Positions 32,383 through 43,492 of a DNA stretch of 64,000 bases are shown here, in pieces. Below the pieces are notes generated by a model. That model was not told where the DNA came from. It saw only the letters and a list, made by a program, of their open reading frames with translations, and searched no databases. Both the position numbers and the translations under genes were made by a program. This DNA comes from Scoparia ambigualis (lineage: Eukaryota; Arthropoda; Insecta; Lepidoptera; Crambidae): positions 2,790,001 to 2,854,000 of the forward strand of contig OY992502.1 in NCBI GenBank assembly GCA_963921215.1, read 5' to 3'. Every line of letters begins with the position of its first letter. Position 1 is the stretch's first letter.

Positions 32383-32920
32383 TCAATAGTCAATAGTCAA
32401 TAGTCAATAGTCAAAATATATTTATTCAATAAACTCAATTAATAAGTACTTTGAAACGTCCAAATATTTTTTAACCTACCACCCATTCAGGACATCATTT
32501 TTTAACTGTGGCAAAGAACGGGCGCAAGAAACCACAGCGCACAGAAGCAACGACATTTACAAAATATATATATATTATATGTCGTTACCAGATCACAAAA
32601 TACAAAATATGAATTTGAATGTAAATAGTTTAATTAAATATGGTGCTCTATATAAATTAATTATAGGCAATTAGAAATAGCTGTTGGAGTAGGTACTTGG
32701 AGCATGTCAGACCCAAGCTGTTTTGTCTTCTGTATAATCCGACACTTTATAATAAGCTTTTTTATAAAGCTTTTCTTTGATTTTGATTTTAAATTTATCA
32801 AGATCTAAATTCTGAATATCATTTGGTACTTTGTTGTATAATCGTACACACAGACCCTTAAAAGAATTATTTATTTTATGGAGCCTAGTATAAGGCACTG
32901 CTAATTTGTTGATGAATAAC
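32383..32920 (-). pseudogene. LINE-K 3' end, copy 1
   Basis: Minus-strand frame 32,707-32,898: PYTRLHKINNSFKGLCVRLY, NKVPNDIQNL and KLYKKAYYKVSDYTEDKTAW, the C-terminus of a LINE RT polyprotein family, with stop at 32,707. The 3' UTR contains TATGTCGTTACC-like ends and finishes in a (TTGACTA)n tail at 32,388-32,415. The same family lies at 60,400-60,870. Confidence 0.65.
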
Positions 32921-35900
32921 TGTTTTCATTTTTATAAAGTTTTATACTTAGTACGTTTGGTTTTTATTGTAACATTTTACCCCATAAAGAATAAAAAGCC
33001 CCTGGCGCGTGGCTAAAAGCTGCGCGCCTCTTTTCCCAGAATTAATTTAATTCAGTCACTTCGAATAGTCTGGTACCTATAACTGTTTTTGAACTAAAAC
33101 CCTGATTAGTTACATAATCAAATAAACCTATATTCTGGTAAAATAATCAAACAAACAAAAAACAGCGACACTTTCTAAAAAATGACACGACCAGGCCCAG
33201 TCTCCCCTACCTATTTGAGGGGTTAAATCACAGTTAACTTAAATAAAGCATTAATCATCTTAAGCCTATAAACAACATTCTGCTGAGCTTAAGCCTTCTG
33301 ACGTCATGGTAATATTGTTGTACATGTGGAGATTAAATCATTTTCACACTAGCTTAAATCTGACTGGTTTGTTTTAATGTCTGCGATCGGACTAACAACG
33401 GACTAACTTGCCTGCCAAAGCACGTACAGCATTTGAAAAGCAAAATTAACAATTGAAAACACTAATTATACAATTTAAGAAATGTCGCCAACATTCAAGA
33501 ATTCATTCCCGTTTATTTTCTCAAACTTGTTATTGAAAACGGATAGCTTAATAGCTGTAATTGGAACAATTACTGAGCTGTTGAAACAATTCGCTTTTAG
33601 TTCAGCCGGTGGCCAATTAAAATGTTTCGCTGCGATTGCTACGAGCATTAGTACTCGTAGTAACATCCTTCGTGTTGTCGTAGCTGGCTACGAGAAATCG
33701 TAGCGCTGCGATGGTAAACAAATAATTATTTGAATTTCTTTTTGATTCTATGTTAATTTTTTTTATTACGTAGAAACATTTCGGAGGGTAAACAAACAAT
33801 ACATAGATTTTTTTCTTCTATGTTCTTTTTTTCTACCGTCGCTCGCGTCGTAAGTGAAACATAGTAACTTCAGTTACTGTGTTTATACTTGATTTTGATC
33901 TTTTTACGAGACCAAGCTCTATTTCGGAAAATATTCGATTTGTCTATATCTACCACCGTTTAGGAGATACGATAAATAAAAACACTAAGTTCCTATAAAT
34001 CAAGACATTTTCAAGAAAAAACACAGAGCGTTAGAATTTTTTGGTTAGAACACATTAATTTACTATTTACTGTTTTGTATCATGTGTTCATGTATTTTTA
34101 TAAGTAGGTATGTTTTTCTTAGTTATAACACGGCATTTTCAAATACTGTGATTTCATGTATAATTTCCGTGAAATTATTATATGGGTTACACAAGTTAAT
34201 CACAGTATCTTAGTTACTGGGTTTAAGATGCCTGCAGTTTCCATATTGGTTACAAAAACATAGCTAAACCACAGTATTAGTTGATTTACTGTGTTTTAAG
34301 CTAAGCTTTTGTTTGTAATCGAGAGTCCAGAAGCACAGCACAGTCAACCAACTTGAACCTTGCCTGAGCAAGGTTCAAGTCAGGAGTGTAAGCGTAGGTC
34401 ACAATAAGATCTCAAAACAGTAGACGCAACGAAACACAACGAACAAGTAGAACGTGTGGTGGTGGGTGGCCGTCTAATGCATTGAGCTATATAAAGCTCA
34501 ATGGTCTAATGACATTAATTTCAATAACGAAGGAAAGGTGACGTTTTCAAAACGTTAATAAAACGTCATTTGCGTTTTATTGTGGAACAAGTAACTATTC
34601 TAATATTTTGGTTGAAAAAGGCACGCTAACTATTTGTATAGCGCTGTCTCTTTCACAAAGCGCTCACAGCAAAAATAAAACGTTGTTTATTTTAATCGCA
34701 GGAGTTACCAATGTTACTATTTAAAAGAAAAAAATAACTTTGTTTTATTAAATAATAATTTTTTTTTACAGAAATTGTAATTTCCCATATATTTACCCCG
34801 ACAAACAATTAGATTAATCATCACCAATGATGCCTTTAAACGTCCCGCTGCTAGGCAGAGGCCTTCCCGCATGAACAGCAGCACATGGGGATAGTAATAC
34901 ATTTTGAATACGACGTCACTCGATCTTGTATTGGTTGGAAATAGAGTCAATATGTTTTTTTATATTATAACAAGTTTTAATGTAATAATAATGAATCCAA
35001 TGTGATTTATTTCCTAAAATACTTATTTGATTTTTTTTATTAAAAAAATATAAAACAATTAGTAAGTAGCTAATAGCATTACGTATTAGGATAATTGATC
35101 GCCTAGATCTTGTTATTGTTTCCTTTAAAAAGGACAAATGAAGACTTATAAAAGAAGACAGATTTAAAAGAAAAGAAAAACGTTATTTTAGTCTAAGTTA
35201 ATAAAAAAAATAAAAATTAAAGACGTTTTATTGTTTTATTATTTAATCACCGGGTTTTATGACAAAAGTAGGGTACCTTTTTTATTTTATAACACATTAA
35301 CTGCTTTTATTTTTATTTGATAAGTAAATCCTAGTAATTTATAAACAGAATTGAAGCTATAAGCATTTTTTAACAATTAAAAATTTAATCTTTAACATAA
35401 CTAAAATATTTTGTTCTTTACGAAACGATTTAACTATGGAACTGCAATCGTGTTTTACTCAAAACAAGTTTTTCGGAGTTACTGTGAGTTTTAGTTTTAG
35501 TTTTAGTTTTAGTTACGGAGTTACTTTCATTTACAAGGGCAGTATTTTTATGAAAATTGGAGCATAACCCAGCATGCACGCTAGAATGCAGGTTTTGTTT
35601 TTATCGAACGACTATTATATTATTACGACCTCAAGTGAAATCATTGTGCCATACAGATCACTTAATTTACTTCTCTAATTCTTCAATCTTTTAAGAACAA
35701 AAATTGATATTTAAGTAGATAAAAATTATTATTATAAAGCGTCACTATTTTTTAAAGATGTTTTTAAATCCTAAGACAAATTAAAAATTTTTTTTATAAA
35801 ATATTGTTTTTAATTATATCTTAACTTAGACCACGGAGTTTATACCGATCCCTAAGAAAATCAATCTTGCACCGTTTGAAATCCCTCAATCAGTGAATAT

Positions 35901-36794
35901 TCAAGTTGAATGTTTCGGAGCTGAAAATTAACGAATGGCGGAATATTTAGCGGAATGGCCCGAGTTCCACAGTCATTAAGCGGCCGACATTTTATGAAAA
36001 GCCATCACTCACTTTTCCCACTTAGAGTTTGAATATTTGTTCTAGTCAATCCGATCCATCATATCCGGGATTACAGAACCGTTATTCCAGCCAAAATTTG
36101 CTTCAAAACCTTGTCGATATATCCTTTCATTGTTCTTTCCCGTCCAAAGTTACTTTAAATGTCAACTCTGCTTGACAAACTCTTATTAGATATAGAATTC
36201 CCGTTATAAATCAAGTATTATTATGCTTGCCTGCGTTTTTGAAGATCTTTATGTTTTCAGATAGGAATAAGCCACTCGCTTACTAAGTTTCGGCTTGAGT
36301 ACTAGGTACATACCAATCTATAAGATGATCTCAGCAATCAGAGTCTCGGACCCAGATAACTTGATTCCCAATATTTGCCGGGCTAAGCGATCGAATCTTC
36401 TGGGACAACTAAGTTTTAGTGTTTGAACTGCTGTGAACGTGTCCGACGCAGAGAAAAATCAAGTTAAACTAAATAAGATTAGGATTGTGTCCACTGTTCT
36501 CTTTTTTGTTACAAAAAATGGATACATTTTGCTGGAATGAATTCAATTGCACACCGTAGACGAGGTTAGCCGATTACAAACTACAAAAATCCGAACGCAA
36601 TGGCCGCGGCTCATATCGCGAGTGTAACTTGTTTTTATGCTGAAAGCCTTTTAGGTTTGCGAATGGGATTTATTTTTTGGCGGAGCACAGGTATGTACTT
36701 ATTTTTTTTAATGAATAGGTACTTCAAAAATGTTGTAGTGACTAAAACATATCGCTTTAAATTGAATTGGCTTGAAAACATTTTGGACATTTTG
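32921..36794. other. Long stretch without genes
   Basis: Mostly unique AT-rich DNA. It contains short palindromes around 33,635-33,705 (CTACGAG...CTCGTAG), a perfect hairpin at 34,351-34,380, a CGTCCCGCTGCTAGGCAGAG fragment (34,838) of the CCCACTGCTGGGC type, and a (TTTTAG)4 tract at about 35,488-35,513 with CGGAGTTACT on both sides. Small frames show no domains. Confidence 0.45.
34351..34380. other. Perfect 13-bp hairpin
   Basis: ACTTGAACCTTGC, loop CTGA, GCAAGGTTCAAGT. Too short for a microRNA precursor and without a T-run for termination. Confidence 0.8.
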
Positions 36795-36983
36795 CCGTGT
36801 CGCGTATCGGCTACAGAATACTTCCATCCCCTGTCTTCCCTTGGGTGTCGTAAAAGGCAAACAACGGACTAAAGACTGCACACACATTTAACAGCATAGA
36901 GCGGTGACGAGCTCAGCACCTGTCATGCAGAGCACATGTGCAGTCGCTATTAGGTGAAACGTGGAGTTTGTCAGAGGACTGTT
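36795..36983 (+). repeat. Family A repeat, copy 11
   Basis: Head CCGTGTCGCGTATCGGCTAC to TGTCAGAGGACTGTT; 3' third missing. Confidence 0.8.
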
Positions 36984-37065
36984 GACATTTTGAAATTAAG
37001 TCCTTATCACAATTTACCAAAATCATTTGTAACTTGAATGAGAAACGAATAGCTATGTTACTTGC

Positions 37066-37337
37066 GAATTATATAGGCCACATTCTATGATATCATATAG
37101 AATTATATAGGCAACATTCTATGATATCATATAGAATTATATAGGCAACATTCTATGATATCATATAGAATTATATAGGCAACATTCTATGATATCATAT
37201 AGAATTATATAGGCAACATTCTATGATATCATATAGAATTATATAGGCAACATTCTATGATATCATATAGAATTATATAGGCAACATTCTATGATATCAT
37301 GTAGAATTGTATAGGCAACATTCTATGATATCATATA
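37066..37337. repeat. 34-bp tandem array, eight units
   Basis: Unit contains ATTATATAGGCAACATTC and TATGATATCATATAG; period 34. Units are almost identical, with GGCCACATTC in the first and CATGTAGAATTG in the seventh. ATGATATCAT in each unit is palindromic. Home of no frame. Confidence 0.95.
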
Positions 37338-37350
37338 TACAGTCAAAAAT

Positions 37351-37495
37351 TGACAACAAAAAGTAAAATTTTTTGATTAATGTTTTTTATTTTAGCGTTT
37401 TATTAACGCTTAAATATACATAAGTAAAATTTTAAACACTGAAAAAAGACGATAACCTCAGGCGGGAACAAAAAGACAAAATGACAACAAAAAGT
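37351..37495 (-). mobile_element. SINE D, 5'-truncated copy with 14-bp target duplication
   Basis: Flanked by TGACAACAAAAAGT at 37,351-37,364 and 37,482-37,495. Between them, on the minus strand, are TTCCCGCCTGAGGTTATCGT (end of the tRNA-like head), TTTCAGTGTTTAAAATTTTA and the hairpin AGCGTTAATAAAACGCT. It matches the plus-strand copy at 40,215-40,310. Confidence 0.85.
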
Positions 37496-37629
37496 TAAAC
37501 TATTGAAATAATGGTTAGTGAAAGGGTAATTATTCAACTCGTAATACAAACACATATGCTGAATATAAAAAATGTTTTTTGAAATATATGCACTCCGATA
37601 AAATGAATTTTCAAATTGATTGATAAGGG

Positions 37630-37790
37630 TAGGACACCCGCAAAACGAGAGGAGTCGCAGATGCGTTGCCGACCTTTAAGAAAGGAATAGGGTTAAGGAA
37701 GGAATAGGAATTGTGAGGGGGGAAGGGGCCTCCGGAACTCTCACTGGCCGGACGAAACACAATAGCACCCACTGCTGGGCAAATGACTGC
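37630..37790 (-). repeat. Family F repeat, minus copy
   Basis: Minus strand has CACAATTCCTATTCCTTCCT, TTAACCC and GGCAACGCATCTGCGACTCC. Parts match 51,270-51,362 and parts match 52,825-52,875, so it links the two partial copies as one family. Confidence 0.65.
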
Positions 37791-39516
37791 ATCGTTAAAA
37801 TCAAATAATAACTAATTTTGAGTATGTATTGGTTTAATAATGAGCATGTTAAATATCATCATAATAATATTAATCTTCCACATAAGAAGCGAATGACTAA
37901 CAACTCACTTGATGGTAATTATTGTTGAGAAAAAGAAAATAGGACTAGAATCACGCAGTACGACTAATCACTGGCGTAATCAATAATAACAATTAGAGCT
38001 CTTCAATTGTTTTCGAAACATAACGAACTTTTTTAATCTTACTTATGTACTTTATAACAGAAACAAAACCTAACCTACCTAATTTCTCTGTGTAAAATAA
38101 ATACACCTTATATTATATATTGTGAACGCCAAACCCATTGCTGTCTCGCTGACCATATGAGATTACGGCAAAACAAAACATGCCTTCGCAATAAAACAAA
38201 AACATTTTATGGAAATATAATAAAAATGACCTGACTTTATAATTATTTTTTTAGGAATTGTTTATGCAAATACAACCACGAACATTGTTTACATTAACAC
38301 TGTGTAATGTAATATCCAGACTAGCATTAATCGTTACTTAATAACATAAAAAAAACAGCTGTCCAATAATACAAAACTGCAAATTAACCTAAATGTTTGG
38401 AACAATGGACTTTATTTTTCAGAATGAATCACTAAACATAAACAATTAACCTATTGTATTATTGAATGCTCTTGTATTTTATTTATTTCTCAAATACTAA
38501 ACATAAGAATAAAGGTGGAAAATAATGTATATTTAGCAAAAAAAACCACGCAGTATTATGAAAACACTTTAATAAAATTCGCAAGTTGGTGTTAAACTCG
38601 CTTTAATATCACTCCAACGCTTTATGATACACCGCCAGTAACACTTATTCAATTTACGTTTTCACGGAGAATTCTTTTGTGATGTCACGTAAACTAGGTA
38701 ATTTGTTTTGTTTCAACTCAACGCAATCCGTGGCACAAAAACGTTGGAGCTTAGTTTTAATTTTCCACCGTCTACTTCTGAAGTACGAGTATTAACTTAG
38801 TAATAACTGTTTTATGTCTAAAAATAAATAAATTTCATTTTGTACTTCATTAAGGAGATGCGATGTTGATCGTCATTCAAGACTTTTCTTTTATACATCA
38901 TGTTGACGCACTGGAACCTATCTTAGCCCGACCCATATTTTAATCACAGAAACACACTTTTACAGTAAGTACCTACCTATCTTGGTATTTAAGCATTTCA
39001 AATAATACAGGATGTACTTCACTTTATTATACAACGTGTAAAAAAGTAAGCAATAAAATTTGAGCAGCTTCATGTTTGGTAATAACTGTTTTCTTCACCA
39101 AGTAATGGGTAGCTGAGAAATTTATATTTTTTAGACAAAAAGGAGCTCAAGTGTTTGTTTAAACTCTTCAGGTTACAACCCTGAAAACGAGGCGATGCGC
39201 GGGGAGGTGGCGGGGTACAAGCGTGCCACGTGCCACTCATCCGCCACTGCGATTGCGTTTGTCAATCAATAACAAAATAGGGTTGTACAAAATGTACATT
39301 ACACTTAAGTAAAAAAAATATTTAACACATTTAATGGTGATATTTAAGCAGTGAAGTCTTAACAGGGTATATGTACCCACTCTTAAATTTTATTGCTTAT
39401 TTTTTTTATACGTTGTTTTAGTGGGAACGAAATAGAAAACATTTTGGCTCCAAATATAATAGAGGAGCTCGAAGATGCAACGGCTAGCATAATTTCGGGT
39501 TGTGATATTGCTGTGA
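37791..39516. other. No recognised feature
   Basis: AT-rich unique DNA without supported genes. Confidence 0.4.
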
Positions 39517-39780
39517 GCCGTGTCCCGTAGCAGCAACGTAACTCAAAGAATACTACCTCCACTACTCTTCCCTTGGGTGTCGTGAAAGGCGACTAAAGGA
39601 CTAAAGACTGCACATACATCCAACAGCATCGAGCGGCGATGGGTTCACCACCTGCCACGCTGAACACATGTGCAGTATTAGGTGAAACGTGGACTATAGC
39701 AAAGGACAGCTTTTGCGGTCCTCATTGCCTAGTCTCTGACTAACCCTTCTGGGATAACAGTCGTGATTATAAGTATGTAA
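39517..39780 (+). repeat. Family A repeat, copy 12 (near full length)
   Basis: Head GCCGTGTCCCGTAGCAGC, tail GTCGTGATTATAAGTATGTA; a ~10-bp gap around GCAGTCGCTATTTGG. Confidence 0.85.
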
Positions 39781-39949
39781 TCTTGCTAGTTAAGCAGCTT
39801 CCTAATATCAAGTCACCGCATGGGTGACCAAATTAAAGAGTGCGCATTTTCTCACATAACTTTTTAAGTCCTATTATCGGAAGTCCGAAAATATTCCCCA
39901 TACCATTTTACATCATAATGATCACTCTTCATAAAAATATTTAATACTA

Positions 39950-40529
39950 AAGCCGGCTCCATACGCTTGGCAAACAACGGCAAACAGCTAACAACAAACA
40001 CGAACATGTGGACGAGTGTTTGTGTGTGTTTGCCGTTTGTGTTTGTGTTCGCCAGTGTTCGGCGTCGGTGTCGGTTTTTCGGGGTATTCCTCGAAGCGCA
40101 CCCAATATGAAGCGCACCCAGACCAAGCGCACCTAAACACAAATATTAAACAGAAAACCAGACCTCGGTAGCCAAGTGGTTAAGGCGGCCGCCCGGAATG
40201 CGGAAGGTGCGTGGTTCGATTCCCGCCTGAGGTTGTCGTCTTTTTTTCAGTGTTTAAAAATTTTACATAAGTATATTTAAGCGTTAATAAAACGCTAAAA
40301 TATATAATAAACATTGCTACATTTTTTTTATTTAAAATTAAAAGAGGTTAACCCGAAACTAATAGCTGCCACAAGTTCGTCGTCCGTCATGTTTGCTGAT
40401 CCGGAAAATACTAGCACGTTCGTTAAGCCTGAGGATGCCTGTTTGTGTTGAGTGTTTGTGGTCGATGTTTGCGACTTCGTTTGTAGTGATCGGTGTTTGC
40501 GGCAAACAGCAAGCGTCTGGAGCCGGCTT
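39950..40529. mobile_element. MITE with AAGCCGGCTCC ends, split by SINE D
   Basis: Left end AAGCCGGCTCCATACGCTTG and right end, reversed, AAGCCGGCTCCAGACGCTTG, with subterminal GCAAAC/GTTTGC words in both halves. Internal parts are rich in GTGTTTG and GTTTGCGG. The SINE at about 40,155-40,320 sits inside. No transposase frame; the overlapping minus-strand frames are incidental. Confidence 0.75.
40155..40320 (+). mobile_element. SINE D, copy with full tRNA-like head
   Basis: Head GACCTCGGTAGCCAAGTGGT (A box), GTGGTTCGATTCCCGCC (B box) at 40,210-40,228, then TTTTTTTCAGTGTTTAAAAA and AGCGTTAATAAAACGCT. The head resembles a Ser/Leu-type tRNA but lacks matching acceptor ends. The body equals the minus copy at 37,365-37,481. 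Confidence 0.8.
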
Positions 40530-40742
40530 AACGATCCAAACCAATAATCATCAGAATTCATAATTATCTCTAATCATACAAGTCTTGTTACTAATTTTTT
40601 TTTTCATATTTTCTTATTTTTTTTTCATTTACTAACGATCGTAACTCCTAATCATTTTAATAAAAAAAAAAAAAAAAATGTTTATTAATCAGACAACATA
40701 AAGTCCATTAAATGTTAGTAACAAAAAGACTTAATACCTATG

Positions 40743-42524
40743 TTAGTAAATAATTTTTAATTTTGAGCGTGTAATTTGGCACATGTGCTCGATAAATGGA
40801 CAGTCCCCACTATCGGCAATTGCTTGAAGGACGTTGTTACTGCTGCCGCGAACTCGCTTCAAAAGTGAGCCTGCTTTTTTACGAATGATGGTCGGGAAAC
40901 TGTCAATCTCTGCGTACGCAAACATGCTGGAAGCGCTGCAATATCGCGGCAGCCCTAACAATGCCCTGAAAGCATTATTGTACTGAACGCGCAAGGTGCT
41001 GTACGATTTTTGCGTGTAGTTAACCCACAGACTGCCCGAGTAAAAAGAGGTACAGTAGGCTTTGAAAAGCTTGACCTTTACAGGTGCAGAGCATCGAGCA
41101 AATCTGCGAGCCAACATGTTGGCCCTAACCGACAGCGCCCTGCGCTCTCTCTCCATATCAATGTCGTCTTTTAGATCCTCTGTAATTATATGGCCTAGGT
41201 ACTTAAACTGCCTGACTCGATCAAGAGGGGATCCATATAGTCTGATGGGGGGTACAAAATCAGGAAGTCTATTGCCGGACTTGAAAACCATGTACTCGCT
41301 CTTCCTGCAATTGTACACTAACCCATGGGCGATCGCATATGTTTCACAGAGACCTAACCTTTTTCTACATTTTGCGTTTACATATAGGTTGAAAAGCTTG
41401 GGGGAGCTCAATCCCCCCTGCCTGACACCGCATTCTAACCTATAGGGGTCCGAGTACTCGTCCGCCCATCTGACACAGTTCAGCTGATTCTCATACCAAA
41501 AACGAAAAAGCGATATGGTTTCAGAAGGCAAGCCAATCTCTTTCAGTTTATCCCATAGGATCTCGTAAACGACCAGGTCGAACGCCTTGGAAAGGTCCAA
41601 GAAACAAGCATAAACAGATGTGTTTCTATCCGTATAGTACCTGACAGTGCGCTTCAGGCTCAGGATTGCACTTTCCGTAGACAGCTGTGGCCTAAAGCCA
41701 AACTGAAGGTCATGAATTTTTAAGTGACAATCCAGCTGAGAGTTCAGCACACCGTCAAGCACTTTGGCGATAATCGTTGCCAACGAAATGGATCTGTAGT
41801 TGGACCTGCTCGATACGTCACCCGTCTTACATTTAGTAATAGGAACTACAATGGTCTTAATTAAGTCTTGTGGCAAGTATGAATGTACCAAAAATATGTT
41901 GAAGAGCATTGCGAGTACCCTAGAAAGGTGGGGCCCCGCGTTCTGAAGGTGCTCGACGCTGAGGCTATCTTGACCGGGTGACTTGCCCCTGGTCATTGAC
42001 TTAATTATTTTGGCAACATCTTTGGCTGTAACTAGCTTATTCATTTGGTCACGATTAGTCCCAGCATCGGTCACCCTCGTACACTTTACACAAGGCGGGG
42101 TCCCTGGTCCCAAGCGAGACTTAATAGTGAAAAGCTCTTTAAACATGTTAGCTATATCTTTGGGTTCACTAACACCCTCTATGACAGTAGGCAGGCCAGG
42201 TCGAGAGTTTAGCCTATTAGTCGATTTCCAAAAATTTTTGAAATCTCCTTGACTATGACAGGTAGCTAGCGCATCCATTTTTAATTGTTCTTGGTGGTTT
42301 TGACACCATTTCAATCTTGCCTTGAAAATTCTGCGACTATTTACCATCGCCTCATAAAGGGTCCCACTTCTAGGTCGACCGTACCTTACCCACAAAAGAA
42401 ACTCAGACCTAGCTCTACTATAAGCCTCCTTAACATGTAAATTCCACCCTCTCAAGCCTTTAGACATTTTACTACTTTTCATTTCATAAGTTACAGTTGC
42501 CGCATTGGATAAGACTGAAACCAC
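40743..42524 (-). CDS. LINE-J ORF2: reverse transcriptase with internal deletion, and C-terminus
   Basis: 593-codon open frame. RT motifs in order: MTRGKSPGQDSLSVEHLQNA (~170-190), NYRSISLATIIAKVLD (~240-255), LQFGFRPQLSTESA (~270-283), ACFLDLSKAFDLVVYE (~305-320, first Asp), CGVRQGGLSSPKLFNLYVN (~365-383). Directly after NLYVN comes AKCRKRLGLCETYAIAHGL. In copy 1 of the same family NLYMN is followed by ELIDELSSAGVGCSVD, so the stretch leading to and containing YxDD is deleted here. The frame stays open through thumb and C-terminal region (KYLGHIITED, CSAPVKVKLFKAYC, GLPRYCSASSMFAYAE). The start given is an internal ATG; the natural frame comes from upstream. Confidence 0.85.
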   Translation of the reverse strand: MVSVLSNAATVTYEMKSSKMSKGLRGWNLHVKEAYSRARSEFLLWVRYGRPRSGTLYEAMVNSRRIFKARLKWCQNHQEQLKMDALATCHSQGDFKNFWKSTNRLNSRPGLPTVIEGVSEPKDIANMFKELFTIKSRLGPGTPPCVKCTRVTDAGTNRDQMNKLVTAKDVAKIIKSMTRGKSPGQDSLSVEHLQNAGPHLSRVLAMLFNIFLVHSYLPQDLIKTIVVPITKCKTGDVSSRSNYRSISLATIIAKVLDGVLNSQLDCHLKIHDLQFGFRPQLSTESAILSLKRTVRYYTDRNTSVYACFLDLSKAFDLVVYEILWDKLKEIGLPSETISLFRFWYENQLNCVRWADEYSDPYRLECGVRQGGLSSPKLFNLYVNAKCRKRLGLCETYAIAHGLVYNCRKSEYMVFKSGNRLPDFVPPIRLYGSPLDRVRQFKYLGHIITEDLKDDIDMERERRALSVRANMLARRFARCSAPVKVKLFKAYCTSFYSGSLWVNYTQKSYSTLRVQYNNAFRALLGLPRYCSASSMFAYAEIDSFPTIIRKKAGSLLKRVRGSSNNVLQAIADSGDCPFIEHMCQITRSKLKIIY

Positions 42525-42750
42525 CTACATACATGTCGTCGATTAGGCGTCTATGTGTTATATTATTACAGGTCCCTTTACAACAAACTTGGAAATCTCT
42601 AGGAAAGTCAAACAATTTTAATTCATTATTACATATTTCATGATAACTATCGATTTGACCTTGGGATCGTTCCCCCCATCTTATTTTATTTATAACAGAT
42701 TTACATGTTGAGAAATTTCTTTGCAATAAATTTAAATTACAAGTAATCAA
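42484..42750 (-). pseudogene. LINE-J ORF2 linker between endonuclease and RT
   Basis: Frame-shifted middle piece: CNLNLLQRNFSTCKSVINKI, WGERSQGQIDSYHEICNNEL, LFDFPRDFQVCCKGTC. It matches WGERDASQISLYTEYCNNKL and DFPEVFAGCADNKCIN in copy 1 (11,490-11,620). Indels near 42,740 (around a TTGATTGATT duplication) and near 42,500-42,520 separate it from the endonuclease and RT frames. Confidence 0.8.
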
Positions 42751-43492
42751 TCAACAACGGAAGGTGATCAGACCAGTATGAGTCATACTTGACCGCAGCA
42801 CTAGTAACGCACTGCCAAGCTGCCTCCGTAACTAAGCAGTGGTCTAGCCACCTTCTGCTGCCATGCGCATCACTAACATAAGTAAAAGTTTGAGAATCAA
42901 TGCCCAGTTTACTCACGTCCGCACAAGTGCATGACTGGTCCGCACAAAAATTGTCCATCTCGTTAAAAAATAACTCATTTGGGTGAGCATTAAAATCACC
43001 TAACAAGAATGCGGACCGCACGCCACACTCTTCAATTATCGCACTTAACGCACTAAGGCAGTCTGTAAACTCCGTTAGACTTTCGCGACAGTCGCAAGGC
43101 ATATAAACACTACACACAAGAATAGGGGAGTCGCGAAGCGTTATCAGTATAGCACAAATACGCGGATTTGAGCACTCGATCACTTTAACACACGAAAAAG
43201 AGCTTCTTCTCCACAGCAAAGCGACTCCACCGAAAGGCCGGCCCGTAATTATGCCTGCAGTTGTGTCCACGGCGGATGTGTCGGTGCTGCCGAACTCGTT
43301 GTCCACCGTCCCAAGATATGATAGGTCATGCGGGAAAAGCCATGTTTCCTGAAGCGCCATAATATCCGCATTTTGACATAGCTTTTGCACACCATCGATA
43401 GATCTTTTTATCGATTTACAGTTAAATGTTATCATCTTTATACATGTTAATTCATTATCGTTAATGTTCTTACTTATTGTTGTGTCTCTCAT
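42737..43492 (-). CDS. LINE-J ORF2: APE-type endonuclease domain
   Basis: 251 codons from the ATG that overlaps the ORF1 stop. APE signature residues visible: MITFNCKSIKRS (Asn, ~20-31), IMALQETWLF (Glu, ~48-57), GRPFGGVALLWRR (~90-102), SVYMPCD (~135), FLLGDFNAHP (Asp/Asn, ~167-176), YVSDAHGSRRWLDH (~210-223), SYWSDHLPL (terminal SDH, ~239-247). The enzyme nicks target DNA to prime reverse transcription. The frame ends early at 42,737 because of an indel. All catalytic positions look intact. Confidence 0.9.
   Translation of the reverse strand: MRDTTISKNINDNELTCIKMITFNCKSIKRSIDGVQKLCQNADIMALQETWLFPHDLSYLGTVDNEFGSTDTSAVDTTAGIITGRPFGGVALLWRRSSFSCVKVIECSNPRICAILITLRDSPILVCSVYMPCDCRESLTEFTDCLSALSAIIEECGVRSAFLLGDFNAHPNELFFNEMDNFCADQSCTCADVSKLGIDSQTFTYVSDAHGSRRWLDHCLVTEAAWQCVTSAAVKYDSYWSDHLPLLIDYL
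43489..43492 (-). promoter_or_regulatory. ATGA overlap of ORF1 stop and ORF2 start
   Basis: Minus strand reads CAACAATGAGAG: TGA ends ORF1 and ATG starts ORF2, sharing two bases. Some LINEs (SART1 of silkworm, with UAAUG) translate ORF2 by termination-reinitiation at such a junction; that mechanism here is inference. Confidence 0.9.

Noticed and set aside
32707..32898. Independent small protein gene
   Set aside because: Same protein pattern recurs at 60,629-60,850 with a shared 3' UTR; it is a LINE tail.
34351..34380. microRNA precursor
   Set aside because: 13-bp stem with 4-nt loop is far too short for a Drosha/Dicer substrate.
37066..37337. CRISPR-like array
   Set aside because: Units are contiguous with no spacers, in a eukaryotic context.
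40161..40234. tRNA-Ser/Leu-like gene
   Set aside because: Followed by a repeat body shared with 37,365-37,481; SINE head.
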